From DATBHM01 sp036557505 (GTDB lineage: Bacteria > Actinomycetota > UBA4738 > JACQTL01), in assembly GCA_036557505.1 (NCBI GenBank), contig DATBHM010000221.1, forward strand, positions 1 to 13,923: 13,923 nt of DNA, in the 5' to 3' direction. Shown piece after piece: positions 5,803-13,209 of the stretch. Position 1 is the first letter of the stretch. Every line of letters begins with the position of its first letter. A model generated the notes under the pieces. It searched no databases. It saw only the letters and a program-made list of their open reading frames with translations, and had not been told where the DNA came from. Made by a program: the position numbers and the translations under genes.

Positions 5803-7866
5803 GTGATCCGCGTCGGCTTCGACGTCGGCGGGACGTTCACGGACTTCGTGCTGCAGGCGGACGACGGCCGGCTGCTCACGGCCAAGCGCCTGACGACGTA
5901 CCCGGACCCCTCCGAGGCGTGCCTGCTCGGATTGGACGACCTCCTGGCGCAGGCTGCCGTCGGGTGGCCCGAGCTCGGGCAGGCGGTCCACGGGACGACG
6001 CTCGGCTCGAACGTCGTCATCGAGCGCAAGGGACGGGGGATCGCGCTGGTCACGACCGAGGGGTTCCGTGACATCCTCGTGATCGGGCGGGAGAAGCGGT
6101 ACTCGCTGTACGACCTGCAGATCGAGAAGCCCGAACCGCTCGTCGACCGGTCGATGACGTTCGAGGTCCCCGAGCGGGTGCTGGCCGACGGCACCGTCGA
6201 ACGGCCGCTCGACGAGGACGCCGCCCGCGCGCTCATCCGTCGCCTGGCGGCCGACGGCGTCGTCAGCGTGGCCGTGTGCTTCCTGCACGGTTACCGCAAT
6301 CCCGATCACGAGCGGCGGTTCGCGGAGCTCGTCGCGGAGGAGGCGCCCGGGCTGGTCGTCTCGCTCTCCTCGAACGTGTCCCCCCGGTTCCGGGAGTACG
6401 AGCGAGCCAGCACCACCACCGTGAACGCCTACCTCGTGCCGTCCGTCCGGGACTACCTGCGACGCATGACCGAGGAGCTGGCCCGGCGGGGCTACGCGCG
6501 GCGGCTGTTCATCATGCAGTCGAGCGGCGGGATCGCGACCGCGGAGACCATGGCCGAGCATCCGGTCCGGATGATCGAGTCCGGTCCGGCCGCCGGCGCG
6601 TTGATGGCCGCGCGGTACGGCGAGCTGACCGGTCACCGTGACGTCGTCGCATTCGACATGGGGGGGACCACCGCGAAGCTGTCCATGATCGAGAACGGTG
6701 AGCCCCGGAGCGTCGGCCAGTTCGAGCTGCACAAGATCGGCCTGCAGCCGGGGAGCGGGATCCCGATGAACGTGGCCTCCCTCGACCTCGTGGAGATCGG
6801 AGCGGGGGGCGGCTCCATCGCCCGCGTCGCGATGGGGACCATCCAGGTCGGTCCGGACAGCGCGGGATCCGTTCCGGGCCCGGTGTGCTACGGGCGGGGC
6901 GGCACCGATCCGACCGTGACGGACGCGAACCTCGTGCTCGGCTACCTCAGCCCGGAGACGTTCGCCGGCGGAACGCTCACGCTCGACGCCGGGGCGGCCC
7001 GGGATGCCGTCGACCGGGCCGTGGCCACGCCGCTCGGGATCCCGGTCGAGGAGGCCGCCTGGGGCATCCACCGGATCGTCAACCTGAACATGGAGCTCGC
7101 CACGCGGGTCGTGTCGATCGAGCGGGGCCACGATCCGCGCGGACTGGCGCTCGTCGCGACCGGCGGCTCCGCGCCGGCGCACGCGTGCCGGCTGGCGGGC
7201 GTGCTCGGCATCCGGACGGTCGTCATCCCCGCGGCCGCCGGCGTCGCCTCCGCGATCGGCCTGTTGTCGGCGGACGTGAAGTTCGACCAGGCCAGGACGC
7301 GGGTGGCCCGGCTGGAGACGACCGACGTCGACGGGCTGAACGCGATGTTCGCCGACATGGAGGGCGAGGCCGCCGACGTCATCCTGGAGTCGAGCGGCGC
7401 GCCCCCCTCGCGGGTCGACCGCGAGGTGGACCTGCGGTACGTGGGCCAGGGCTACGAGGTCACGGTCCCGGTGCCGGCGCGGCGGCTCGAGCCCGACGAC
7501 CTCAAGGCCGTCCGGGAGGCGTTCGAGCAGGAATACGAGTTGCGGTACGGCTTCACCAGCCCCGACCAGGCGGTCGAGGCGACGACGTGGAAGGTGACGG
7601 CCTACGGGGAGTCCGCGGGACTCGAGCTTCCGCGCATCGACGCCGGGGCCACCGACGTGTCGGAGGCCGTGCGTGAGACGCGCCCCGCGTACTTCCCCGA
7701 GACCGGCTTCGTGGACACGCCCGCGTACGACCGGTACCGGCTGTTCCCGGGCGCCGAGATCGCGGGCCCGGCCATCGTGGAGGAACGCGAGTCCACGACC
7801 GTCATCCCTCCGGGCATGTCGGGGACGTGCGACGGGTTCGGGAACCTCCTGGTGCGGCTGGCATGA
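5803..7866 (+). CDS. hyuA: Hydantoinase/oxoprolinase subunit A (HyuA, ATP-binding)
   Basis: This 687-residue protein has the full HyuA architecture. The N-terminal domain begins with the actin-like phosphate motif DVGGTFTD (7-14) and contains HGTTLGSN (63-70). The central domain carries IMQSSGG (237-243), ESGPAAG (259-265), AFDMGGTTAK (283-292), IGAGGGSIA (332-340) and ATGGSAPAHA (452-461). A C-terminal beta-rich domain follows from about residue 505. Family members form complexes with HyuB that use ATP to hydrolyse hydantoins or 5-oxoproline, or to carboxylate ketones. GTG at 5803 lies directly before the conserved N-terminal strand, with only a weak GGGGCGG upstream. It ends in an ATGA overlap with hyuB. 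The size resembles N-methylhydantoinase-type HyuA. The substrate cannot be read from the sequence. Confidence 0.92.
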   Translation: MIRVGFDVGGTFTDFVLQADDGRLLTAKRLTTYPDPSEACLLGLDDLLAQAAVGWPELGQAVHGTTLGSNVVIERKGRGIALVTTEGFRDILVIGREKRYSLYDLQIEKPEPLVDRSMTFEVPERVLADGTVERPLDEDAARALIRRLAADGVVSVAVCFLHGYRNPDHERRFAELVAEEAPGLVVSLSSNVSPRFREYERASTTTVNAYLVPSVRDYLRRMTEELARRGYARRLFIMQSSGGIATAETMAEHPVRMIESGPAAGALMAARYGELTGHRDVVAFDMGGTTAKLSMIENGEPRSVGQFELHKIGLQPGSGIPMNVASLDLVEIGAGGGSIARVAMGTIQVGPDSAGSVPGPVCYGRGGTDPTVTDANLVLGYLSPETFAGGTLTLDAGAARDAVDRAVATPLGIPVEEAAWGIHRIVNLNMELATRVVSIERGHDPRGLALVATGGSAPAHACRLAGVLGIRTVVIPAAAGVASAIGLLSADVKFDQARTRVARLETTDVDGLNAMFADMEGEAADVILESSGAPPSRVDREVDLRYVGQGYEVTVPVPARRLEPDDLKAVREAFEQEYELRYGFTSPDQAVEATTWKVTAYGESAGLELPRIDAGATDVSEAVRETRPAYFPETGFVDTPAYDRYRLFPGAEIAGPAIVEERESTTVIPPGMSGTCDGFGNLLVRLA

Positions 7867-9596
7867 CGACGGACGTGGACCCGATCACCCTGGGCGTGGT
7901 GTGGGGAGCCCTGCAATCCATCGCCGTGGAGATCGGGACGACCATCCACCGGACCGCCTATTCGGAACAGGCCCGAGAGGGGCAGGACTTCTCGGTCGCG
8001 CTGTTCGACAAGCAGGGCCGACTGCTGGTGCAGGGCCCCTACAGCCCGGGCCATCTCGGCGCGATGAACTTCGCCATCCTGAACGCGATGTCGGCCTACC
8101 CGCCCGAGACCCTGCACCCGGGTGACGTCATCCTCCTGAACGACCCGGCGCTGGGGTCGGGCCACTTCCCCGACTTCTTCGTGTCCCAGCCGGCCTTCCA
8201 CGGGGATCACCTCGTGGGGTTCTCCACCAACATCGTCCACCACACCGACGTCGGCGGCGCCCGGCCGGGGAGCCAGGCGGTGGAGGGGATCTTCGACTAC
8301 CACCAGGAGGGCATCTTCATCCCGCCGATCAAGATCGTGGAGGAGGGCCGCGAGGTGGAGCAGGTCATCCGCCTCATCGCGGCGAACTCGCGCACGCCGG
8401 AGAATCTCCGCGGCGACCTCCGGGCGCAACGGAACTCCATGCGGGTGGGCGAGCGGCGCATGGCCGAGCTGGTGGAGCAGCACGGGCTCGAGACCTACGA
8501 GGCGTGCGTCGAGATCATCCTCGACCAGTCCGAGGCGAGGGTCCGCCGACGCATCGCGGAGATCCCCGACGGCGCGTACCGGTTCGAGGACTACATGGAC
8601 GACTGCGGCCCCGGCACGGACCCCATCAAGGTGGCCGTGACCGTCACCGTCGACGGGGACAACCTGCTGATCGACTTCGAAGGAACGGACCCGCAGACCG
8701 AATCGGGGCTCAACAGCTACTTCAACTACACGCGGTCGTACACGTACATGGCGGTGAAGTGCCTGACCGATCCGTCCGGACCGATGAACGCCGGCGCGCT
8801 CCGACCGGTGACGATCTCGGCGCCCGAGGGTTCCTTCGTGAATCCTCGGCGGCCGGCCGGGGGAGGTCCCCGGGCGATCGTGTGCCACCGGGTGTTCGAG
8901 GTCGTGATCGGGGCGCTCGCTCAGGCCGTGCCCGAGGACGTGGTCGCCGCCTGCTCGCACTTCGCGAACCCCACGTGGGGCGGCATCGACCCCGCCCGGG
9001 GCCGGCGCTTCGTGACCTACGAGCTGGTGTTCGGTGGGACCGGCGCCCGCGCGCGCAAGGACGGCGTGGAGGCGATGTCCTCGCCGTTCAACGCCTCGAA
9101 CATCCCGGCCGAGGCGCTCGAGCTCACGCAGCCCGCGGTGGTCGAGCGGTTCGAGATCGTCCCCGACACGGGCGGGGCGGGCGAGTTCCGGGGCGGCTGC
9201 GCGGTCCGGCGGGACGTGCGGATCCTCGGCGACAAGGTCAAGTTCAACAATCTGTCGGAACGACAGCGCTTCCAGCCCTACGGGCTGGGCGGCGCCGAAC
9301 CCGGCGCGCTCGGTCGCACGGTGGTCAACCCCGGCAGGGGGACCGAGCGGGTGATCCCGGGCAAGGCCTCGGTCGACCTCGGGTACGGCGACGTCGTGAG
9401 CTTTCAGCTGTCGGGCGCCGGCGGCTACGGGGACCCCATGTCGCGGGACCCGGAGCGGGTCGCCCGCGACGTCCGCCTGGGCTACGTGAGCGTCGGGTCG
9501 GCCGCCGAGCGCTACGGCGTCGTGATCGCGGACGACGGGTCGGTGGACCGGGACGCGACGGCCGCGCGCCGGGCCGGAGCCCCGAACACGAGCTGA
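7863..9596 (+). CDS. hyuB: Hydantoinase/oxoprolinase subunit B (HyuB)
   Basis: This 577-residue protein is a complete HyuB. In order it carries EGQDFSVALFD (39-49), SPGHLGAMNF (61-70), LNDPALGSGHFPDF (92-105, the likely metal-site region), HHTDVGGARPG (126-136), NLRGDLRAQ (181-189), the NYTRSYTYMAVKC strand, FGGTGARARKDG, ERFEIVPDTGGAGEFRGG, and the ending GAGGYGDP...RDPERVARDV. HyuB works with HyuA as the second catalytic subunit; the complex is cytoplasmic and ATP-dependent. The start is the ATG at 7863, which overlaps the hyuA stop as ATGA and implies translational coupling. An in-frame start 36 bases upstream would only add residues read from inside hyuA. It is the last gene of the operon and faces the hydrolase gene 55 bp away. 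Confidence 0.93.
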   Translation: MTTDVDPITLGVVWGALQSIAVEIGTTIHRTAYSEQAREGQDFSVALFDKQGRLLVQGPYSPGHLGAMNFAILNAMSAYPPETLHPGDVILLNDPALGSGHFPDFFVSQPAFHGDHLVGFSTNIVHHTDVGGARPGSQAVEGIFDYHQEGIFIPPIKIVEEGREVEQVIRLIAANSRTPENLRGDLRAQRNSMRVGERRMAELVEQHGLETYEACVEIILDQSEARVRRRIAEIPDGAYRFEDYMDDCGPGTDPIKVAVTVTVDGDNLLIDFEGTDPQTESGLNSYFNYTRSYTYMAVKCLTDPSGPMNAGALRPVTISAPEGSFVNPRRPAGGGPRAIVCHRVFEVVIGALAQAVPEDVVAACSHFANPTWGGIDPARGRRFVTYELVFGGTGARARKDGVEAMSSPFNASNIPAEALELTQPAVVERFEIVPDTGGAGEFRGGCAVRRDVRILGDKVKFNNLSERQRFQPYGLGGAEPGALGRTVVNPGRGTERVIPGKASVDLGYGDVVSFQLSGAGGYGDPMSRDPERVARDVRLGYVSVGSAAERYGVVIADDGSVDRDATAARRAGAPNTS

Positions 9597-9651
9597 CCCG
9601 TCGCCGGTCCCGCCGGCTCAGGCCGCGGGCTGCTCCGGCAGGGACGCCGGC
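9597..9651. terminator. Convergent intergenic spacer with two weak hairpins
   Basis: Between the convergent hyuB and hydrolase stops are two small stems. One is GCCGG/CCGGC (9603-9607 with 9613-9617), the other CCGGC/GCCGG (9635-9639 with 9646-9650). An 11-bp direct repeat, CGCCGGCTCAG, occurs at 9611-9621 and 9645-9655; the second copy spans the hydrolase stop codon. Both stems are only 5 bp and lack T-runs, so a terminator function is a guess from position. Confidence 0.3.
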
Positions 9652-10428
9652 TCAGCCCGCTTCGATCTCCCGCAGGAACGACCGGATGCGATCGTTCACC
9701 TCTGCGGCGGCCTCGACGTTCACCGTGTGACCGGCCCCCTTCACGACGGCCACCCTCGCGTCGGGGAGCTGGTGCTCCATCACGGTCGCCCGCTCGAGCG
9801 GGATCGCGACGTCCTCGGCTCCGTGCACGATGAGCACCGGAAGGTCGATCTCGGAAAGGCGGTCGGTGAGGTCCTCCCGCGGCAGCCAGCAGTTGGCCTC
9901 GTCCACGAGCGACGGCCCCGAATACTCCATCCAGTGCCGGACCCACGACTCGACGAGGTCGGGTCGCTCCCGGGTGGTCGTCTCGCCGAACACCACCGAG
10001 CCGACCCACTCCGCCCAGTCCCTCGGCACGGTCGGCTCGTCCTTGACCTTGTCGAACTCCTTCGCGAACTCGACCTGCTCCTCGGGGGTGTTGGGGAGCG
10101 CGGTGCTGGCGATCATGACGATCCCCCGGGTGCGCTCGGGGTGGCGGAGGGCGAACCGCAACGCCACGTATCCGCCCATCGACATGCCCGCGATCACCGC
10201 GCGTTCCATCCCGATCGCGTCCAGGAAGGCCTCGAGGTCGTCCGCCAGATCCCACAGGTCGTAGGGGCCCCGCCACCGCTCCGTTCGCGCACGGTGGTTC
10301 ACGGCGACCGTCCGGAACTCGTCGGACAGGGCGGCGAGCTGGTCGTCGAACATCGTGCGGTCCATGACGGCCCCGTGCATGAACACGATGCCGGATCCGG
10401 ACCCCCGTTCCTCGTAGTGATCGGTCAT
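9652..10428 (-). CDS. Alpha/beta-hydrolase (esterase/enol-lactonase-like)
   Basis: This 258-residue single-domain alpha/beta-hydrolase has its full catalytic set: the oxyanion segment FMHGAVMD (16-23), nucleophile Ser83 in GMSMGG, acid Asp206 in HGAEDVAIP, and His234 in GAGHTVN. A helical cap lies between about 115 and 190. The overall pattern is like 3-oxoadipate enol-lactonases and carboxylesterases, but that family covers many reactions and the substrate cannot be told. There is no signal peptide, so it acts in the cytoplasm. Its ATG (10428-10426) overlaps the livM stop as ATGA, making it the last gene of the transporter operon and translationally coupled to it. The placement suggests it acts on the imported compound; this is inference. 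A longer reading frame upstream is the overlapping livM region and is not used. Confidence 0.88.
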   Translation of the reverse strand: MTDHYEERGSGSGIVFMHGAVMDRTMFDDQLAALSDEFRTVAVNHRARTERWRGPYDLWDLADDLEAFLDAIGMERAVIAGMSMGGYVALRFALRHPERTRGIVMIASTALPNTPEEQVEFAKEFDKVKDEPTVPRDWAEWVGSVVFGETTTRERPDLVESWVRHWMEYSGPSLVDEANCWLPREDLTDRLSEIDLPVLIVHGAEDVAIPLERATVMEHQLPDARVAVVKGAGHTVNVEAAAEVNDRIRSFLREIEAG

Positions 10429-11585
10429 CGCTGGCTCCGTTCCTCGAGTGGGGCCGCCTCGGTCGCGGCCTCCGCGTCCGAGTCCGCGCTCGCAACGTCG
10501 CCCGCCGGCGTCGCGGTCGGCCCGGGCCGTCCTCCGTTGCGTCGGCGGGCGAGGAACTGCGGCTCCCACGAGCTCATCACACCCTCGGGGCGCGCCAGCA
10601 GGAGGAGGATCAGGCCGACGCCGAGCGCGAGCTCGGCGATGCCGTTGACGGACGGGATGTGCAGGGGGCCGAGATGGCCGTCCTCGACGTTGCGCATGAG
10701 CTCCTGGAAGGCGGTCAGCAGGGTGGCGCCGACGACGGCCCCGGCGACGCTGTTCGCGCCGCCGAGGATGACCATCACCACGATCGGGATCGTCTGGTTG
10801 AGGTAGAAGGAGTTCGGTGAGAAGGCGGTGAGCTGGTAGGCGAGGAGCGCCCCGGCGACGCCCGAGATGAACGCCGAGCCCACCCACGGCCACACCCGGG
10901 ACGAGATGACCTTGATGCCGGCCGTCTCGGCGGCGAGCGGGTCCTCCCGGACGGCCCGGGCCTGCAGCCCCAACCGTGACCACTTGATGATGGCTGCGAG
11001 CGCCACGGCGCCGGTCAGCGAGCCGAACACGACCGGGAGGTTCGCCGACTGCGGCACCCCGAAGAACGTCTCGTTCCCGCGGGTGAACGAGCTGGCGTGC
11101 CGGAGGAAGTCGTTCACGATCACCAGGAAGGCGAAGCTGGTGATGCCGGCCGCGATCCCCGTCAGGCGCATGAAGATGGGGCCGATGGCGAGGGCGACCA
11201 CGCCCGCCACGAGCCCGGCGAGCAGCAGCGCCGGGATGACCGGCATCGTGTGGTCGCGGAAGATGGTGGGGAGCTGGGGCAGCACGCTGGCCTTGATGGC
11301 CGTGGGCGTCGTCAGGATGCCGGCCGTATAGGCGCCGATCGCGACGAAGGCCATCTGTCCGAACGACATGATCCCCGTGTTCCCGACCAGGACCTGCAGG
11401 CCGACGACCAGCACCGCGTTGACGCCGAACGTGATCAGCAGGTCGTAGTTCGCGCCGCCGGACAGCGCGAGGTAGACGCCGACGATCGCGCCCACGAGCC
11501 CCGCCAACACCGTCACGGCCACCACGGCCCCGGAGGTCGCCCTGCGCTGCAGGCCGCGTTCGCGCGTCCACCGGAGCCGGATCAT
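10425..11585 (-). CDS. livM: Branched-chain-amino-acid-type ABC transporter permease LivM
   Basis: This 386-residue polytopic membrane protein has LivM landmarks: GNTGIMSFGQMAFVAIGAY (68-86), the cytoplasmic coupling loop RAVREDPLAAETAGI (210-224), and the late motif VVMVILGGANSVAGAVVGA (269-287). Hydrophobic segments run from about residue 18 to 333. With LivH it forms the channel of a HAAT-family importer, which in different members carries branched-chain amino acids, amides, urea or aromatic acids. After RPEGV (332-336) there is a tail of roughly 50 residues that is hydrophilic and Ala/Asp/Glu/Pro-rich, longer than in textbook LivM. The start ATG at 11585-11583 overlaps the livH stop as ATGA. 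Its own stop overlaps the hydrolase start. The family is certain; the substrate is unknown. Confidence 0.93.
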   Translation of the reverse strand: MIRLRWTRERGLQRRATSGAVVAVTVLAGLVGAIVGVYLALSGGANYDLLITFGVNAVLVVGLQVLVGNTGIMSFGQMAFVAIGAYTAGILTTPTAIKASVLPQLPTIFRDHTMPVIPALLLAGLVAGVVALAIGPIFMRLTGIAAGITSFAFLVIVNDFLRHASSFTRGNETFFGVPQSANLPVVFGSLTGAVALAAIIKWSRLGLQARAVREDPLAAETAGIKVISSRVWPWVGSAFISGVAGALLAYQLTAFSPNSFYLNQTIPIVVMVILGGANSVAGAVVGATLLTAFQELMRNVEDGHLGPLHIPSVNGIAELALGVGLILLLLARPEGVMSSWEPQFLARRRNGGRPGPTATPAGDVASADSDAEAATEAAPLEERSQR

Positions 11586-12469
11586 CGCGAGAGCTCCACG
11601 GTCTTGCCCGCGACCCCCTGCGGCCGCGCGATGAGGACGAGGATGATGAGGAGGAACGCGAACCCCTCGACGTAGGGGAGCAGGCCGGCAGGCAGGTAGG
11701 CGCCGAGCGCGCTCTCGAACAGGCCGAGCAGCAGTCCGCCGATCACGGCCCCCCGCACCGACCCGAGGCCGCCGATGACGATGGCGATGAACGCCTTGAT
11801 CGTCGGATTCAGGTCCCCGCTCGGCTGCACGGTTCCGATCTTTGCGAACCACAGCATGGCGACGATGCCGGCGATCACGCCGCTCAGCGCGAAGGCGGCC
11901 GTGAGGATCCGCTCCCGCCGCACGCCCATCAACCCCGCGACGTCGGAGTCCTCCGCGTACGCGCGCATCTGCAGGCCGATGGTGGTGTGCTGGAGCAGCA
12001 CGTACAGGCCCGCCACGACGACGGCGGCGGTCCCCAGCGAGACGAGCGCCAATACGGACATCCGGACCCCGCCGACCACGACGGTGTTCCCGAGGAACGT
12101 CGGCGTGGGGACGGGGCGGAACCCCTCCCCGAAGATGATCCGGATCGCGGCCTGGAGGACCAGCGAGACGCCGATCGACGCCAGCAGGAGCGTCAGCGGC
12201 GGGGCCTTGCGGAAGGGACGGAAGACCGTCTCGCCCATCCCCACGGAGAGCACGGTGGCGAGCGCCACCACGGCGGCGATGCCGACGACGGCGTTGACGT
12301 GCCATCCGGCCAGGAGCGCCATCAGGTACCCGCACCAGACGATCAGGTCCCCGTACGCGAAGTTCACCAGCCCCATGACCCCGAACAACAGCGTGATGCC
12401 GAGCGCGAGCATCACGTAGGTGGACCCGGCGGAGAGCGCGTCGAACAGCGACTGGAAGAAGGCCGTCAC
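11582..12469 (-). CDS. livH: Branched-chain-amino-acid-type ABC transporter permease LivH
   Basis: This 295-residue integral membrane protein begins with the typical LivH segment LSAGSTYVMLALGITLLFGV (12-31), followed by MGLVNFAYGDL (32-42). It has the coupling loop RAYAEDSDVAGLMGV (169-183), FIAIVIGGLGSVRGAVIGGL (227-246), and ends with ARPQGVAGKTVELSR. About eight hydrophobic spans are visible. It pairs with LivM as the second permease of the importer in the cytoplasmic membrane. The GTG start at 12469-12467 overlaps the livF stop as GTGA, and the following residues align from the first with the family's N terminus. Upstream in-frame codons belong to the overlapping livF region and are excluded. 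Length is normal. Confidence 0.93.
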   Translation of the reverse strand: MTAFFQSLFDALSAGSTYVMLALGITLLFGVMGLVNFAYGDLIVWCGYLMALLAGWHVNAVVGIAAVVALATVLSVGMGETVFRPFRKAPPLTLLLASIGVSLVLQAAIRIIFGEGFRPVPTPTFLGNTVVVGGVRMSVLALVSLGTAAVVVAGLYVLLQHTTIGLQMRAYAEDSDVAGLMGVRRERILTAAFALSGVIAGIVAMLWFAKIGTVQPSGDLNPTIKAFIAIVIGGLGSVRGAVIGGLLLGLFESALGAYLPAGLLPYVEGFAFLLIILVLIARPQGVAGKTVELSR

Positions 12470-13209
12470 AGCGTGGCCTCCGAGATCTCGCCGAGGAACG
12501 CCTCCGACAGGCGCGGGCTCGTCCGGACCTCCTCGGCCGTCCCGTCGAGCAGGGTCCTGCCGTTCTTCATGACCAGCGCGCGATCGGCGAACTGCAGGGC
12601 CCTGGCCGCCGATTCCTCGACGAGCACCAGCGTGAGCCCCTCCGCGCGCAGCGTCTTCAGGAACCCGTAGACCTCCTCGATGACCAGCGGCGCGAGGCCC
12701 AGGGACGGCTCGTCCAGCAGGAGCAGGCTCGGGTTCGACATGAGGGCCCGCGCGATCGCGAGCATCTGCTGCTGCCCGCCCGAGAGGGCGCCCCCGGGGG
12801 CGGCCCGGCGCTCCCGGAGGATCGGGAAGCGCTCGTAGGCCAGCTCGAGGCCCTCCTGGACGAGCCGCTTGCGCTGGGAGCGGGCGTGCCGGCGGGCGAG
12901 GGGGGTGGCCCCGATCCGGAGGTTCTCCTCCACGGACAGCGTCGACAGGATCCGCCGCCCCTCGGGGCACAGGGTGATCCCCAGCTTGGCCCGGGCGTCG
13001 CTCCGGAGGCCCCTCAGGGAATCGCCGTCGAACGTGATGGCCCCGGACCACATCGGGAGGTCGCCGCAGATGGCGCGCATCAGCGTCGTCTTGCCGGCTC
13101 CGTTGGGCCCGATGACCGCGAACACCGAGCCCTGCGTGACGTGGAGCGAGACGCCGTCAACGGCCCGGGCCTTCCCGTACCCGGTGACGAGATCGGTGAC
13201 CTCAAGCAT
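12466..13209 (-). CDS. livF: Branched-chain-amino-acid-type ABC transporter ATPase LivF
   Basis: This 247-residue ATPase carries an aromatic A-loop (Y11), Walker A GPNGAGKTT (34-42), the LivF-type Q-loop region CPEGRRIL (81-88), signature LSGGQQQ (142-148), Walker B LLLLDEP (162-168), and the SLGLAP D-loop (169-174). The switch region reads LVLVEES (194-200). LivF proteins usually have VEQN here, so the switch position is Glu199 instead of Gln or His. It powers the LivHM channel as a heterodimer with LivG. The chosen ATG at 13209 gives the standard N terminus MLEVTDLVTGYG and overlaps the livG stop by 8 bases. A further in-frame start 45 bases upstream would add residues read from livG and is rejected. 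Confidence 0.93.
   Translation of the reverse strand: MLEVTDLVTGYGKARAVDGVSLHVTQGSVFAVIGPNGAGKTTLMRAICGDLPMWSGAITFDGDSLRGLRSDARAKLGITLCPEGRRILSTLSVEENLRIGATPLARRHARSQRKRLVQEGLELAYERFPILRERRAAPGGALSGGQQQMLAIARALMSNPSLLLLDEPSLGLAPLVIEEVYGFLKTLRAEGLTLVLVEESAARALQFADRALVMKNGRTLLDGTAEEVRTSPRLSEAFLGEISEATL

Noticed and set aside
4495..7182. An 895-codon open frame on the minus strand, antisense to the thiolase and hyuA genes
   Set aside because: It crosses the boundary between two well-supported genes and has an Arg/His/Gly-rich composition typical of antisense frames in high-GC DNA.
7827..7862. Earlier in-frame start for hyuB inside hyuA
   Set aside because: The ATG at 7863 gives the standard ATGA coupling and the family N terminus; the extra residues are read from inside hyuA.
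5803..9596. Naming the HyuA/HyuB pair as acetone or acetophenone carboxylase
   Set aside because: No gamma subunit gene is present, the subunits are shorter than the known AcxA/AcxB, and nothing in the motifs separates hydrolase from carboxylase function.
10429..11571. Upstream extension of the hydrolase frame through livM
   Set aside because: This part is read out of frame within livM. The LivM membrane segments and the ATGA junction define the true boundary.
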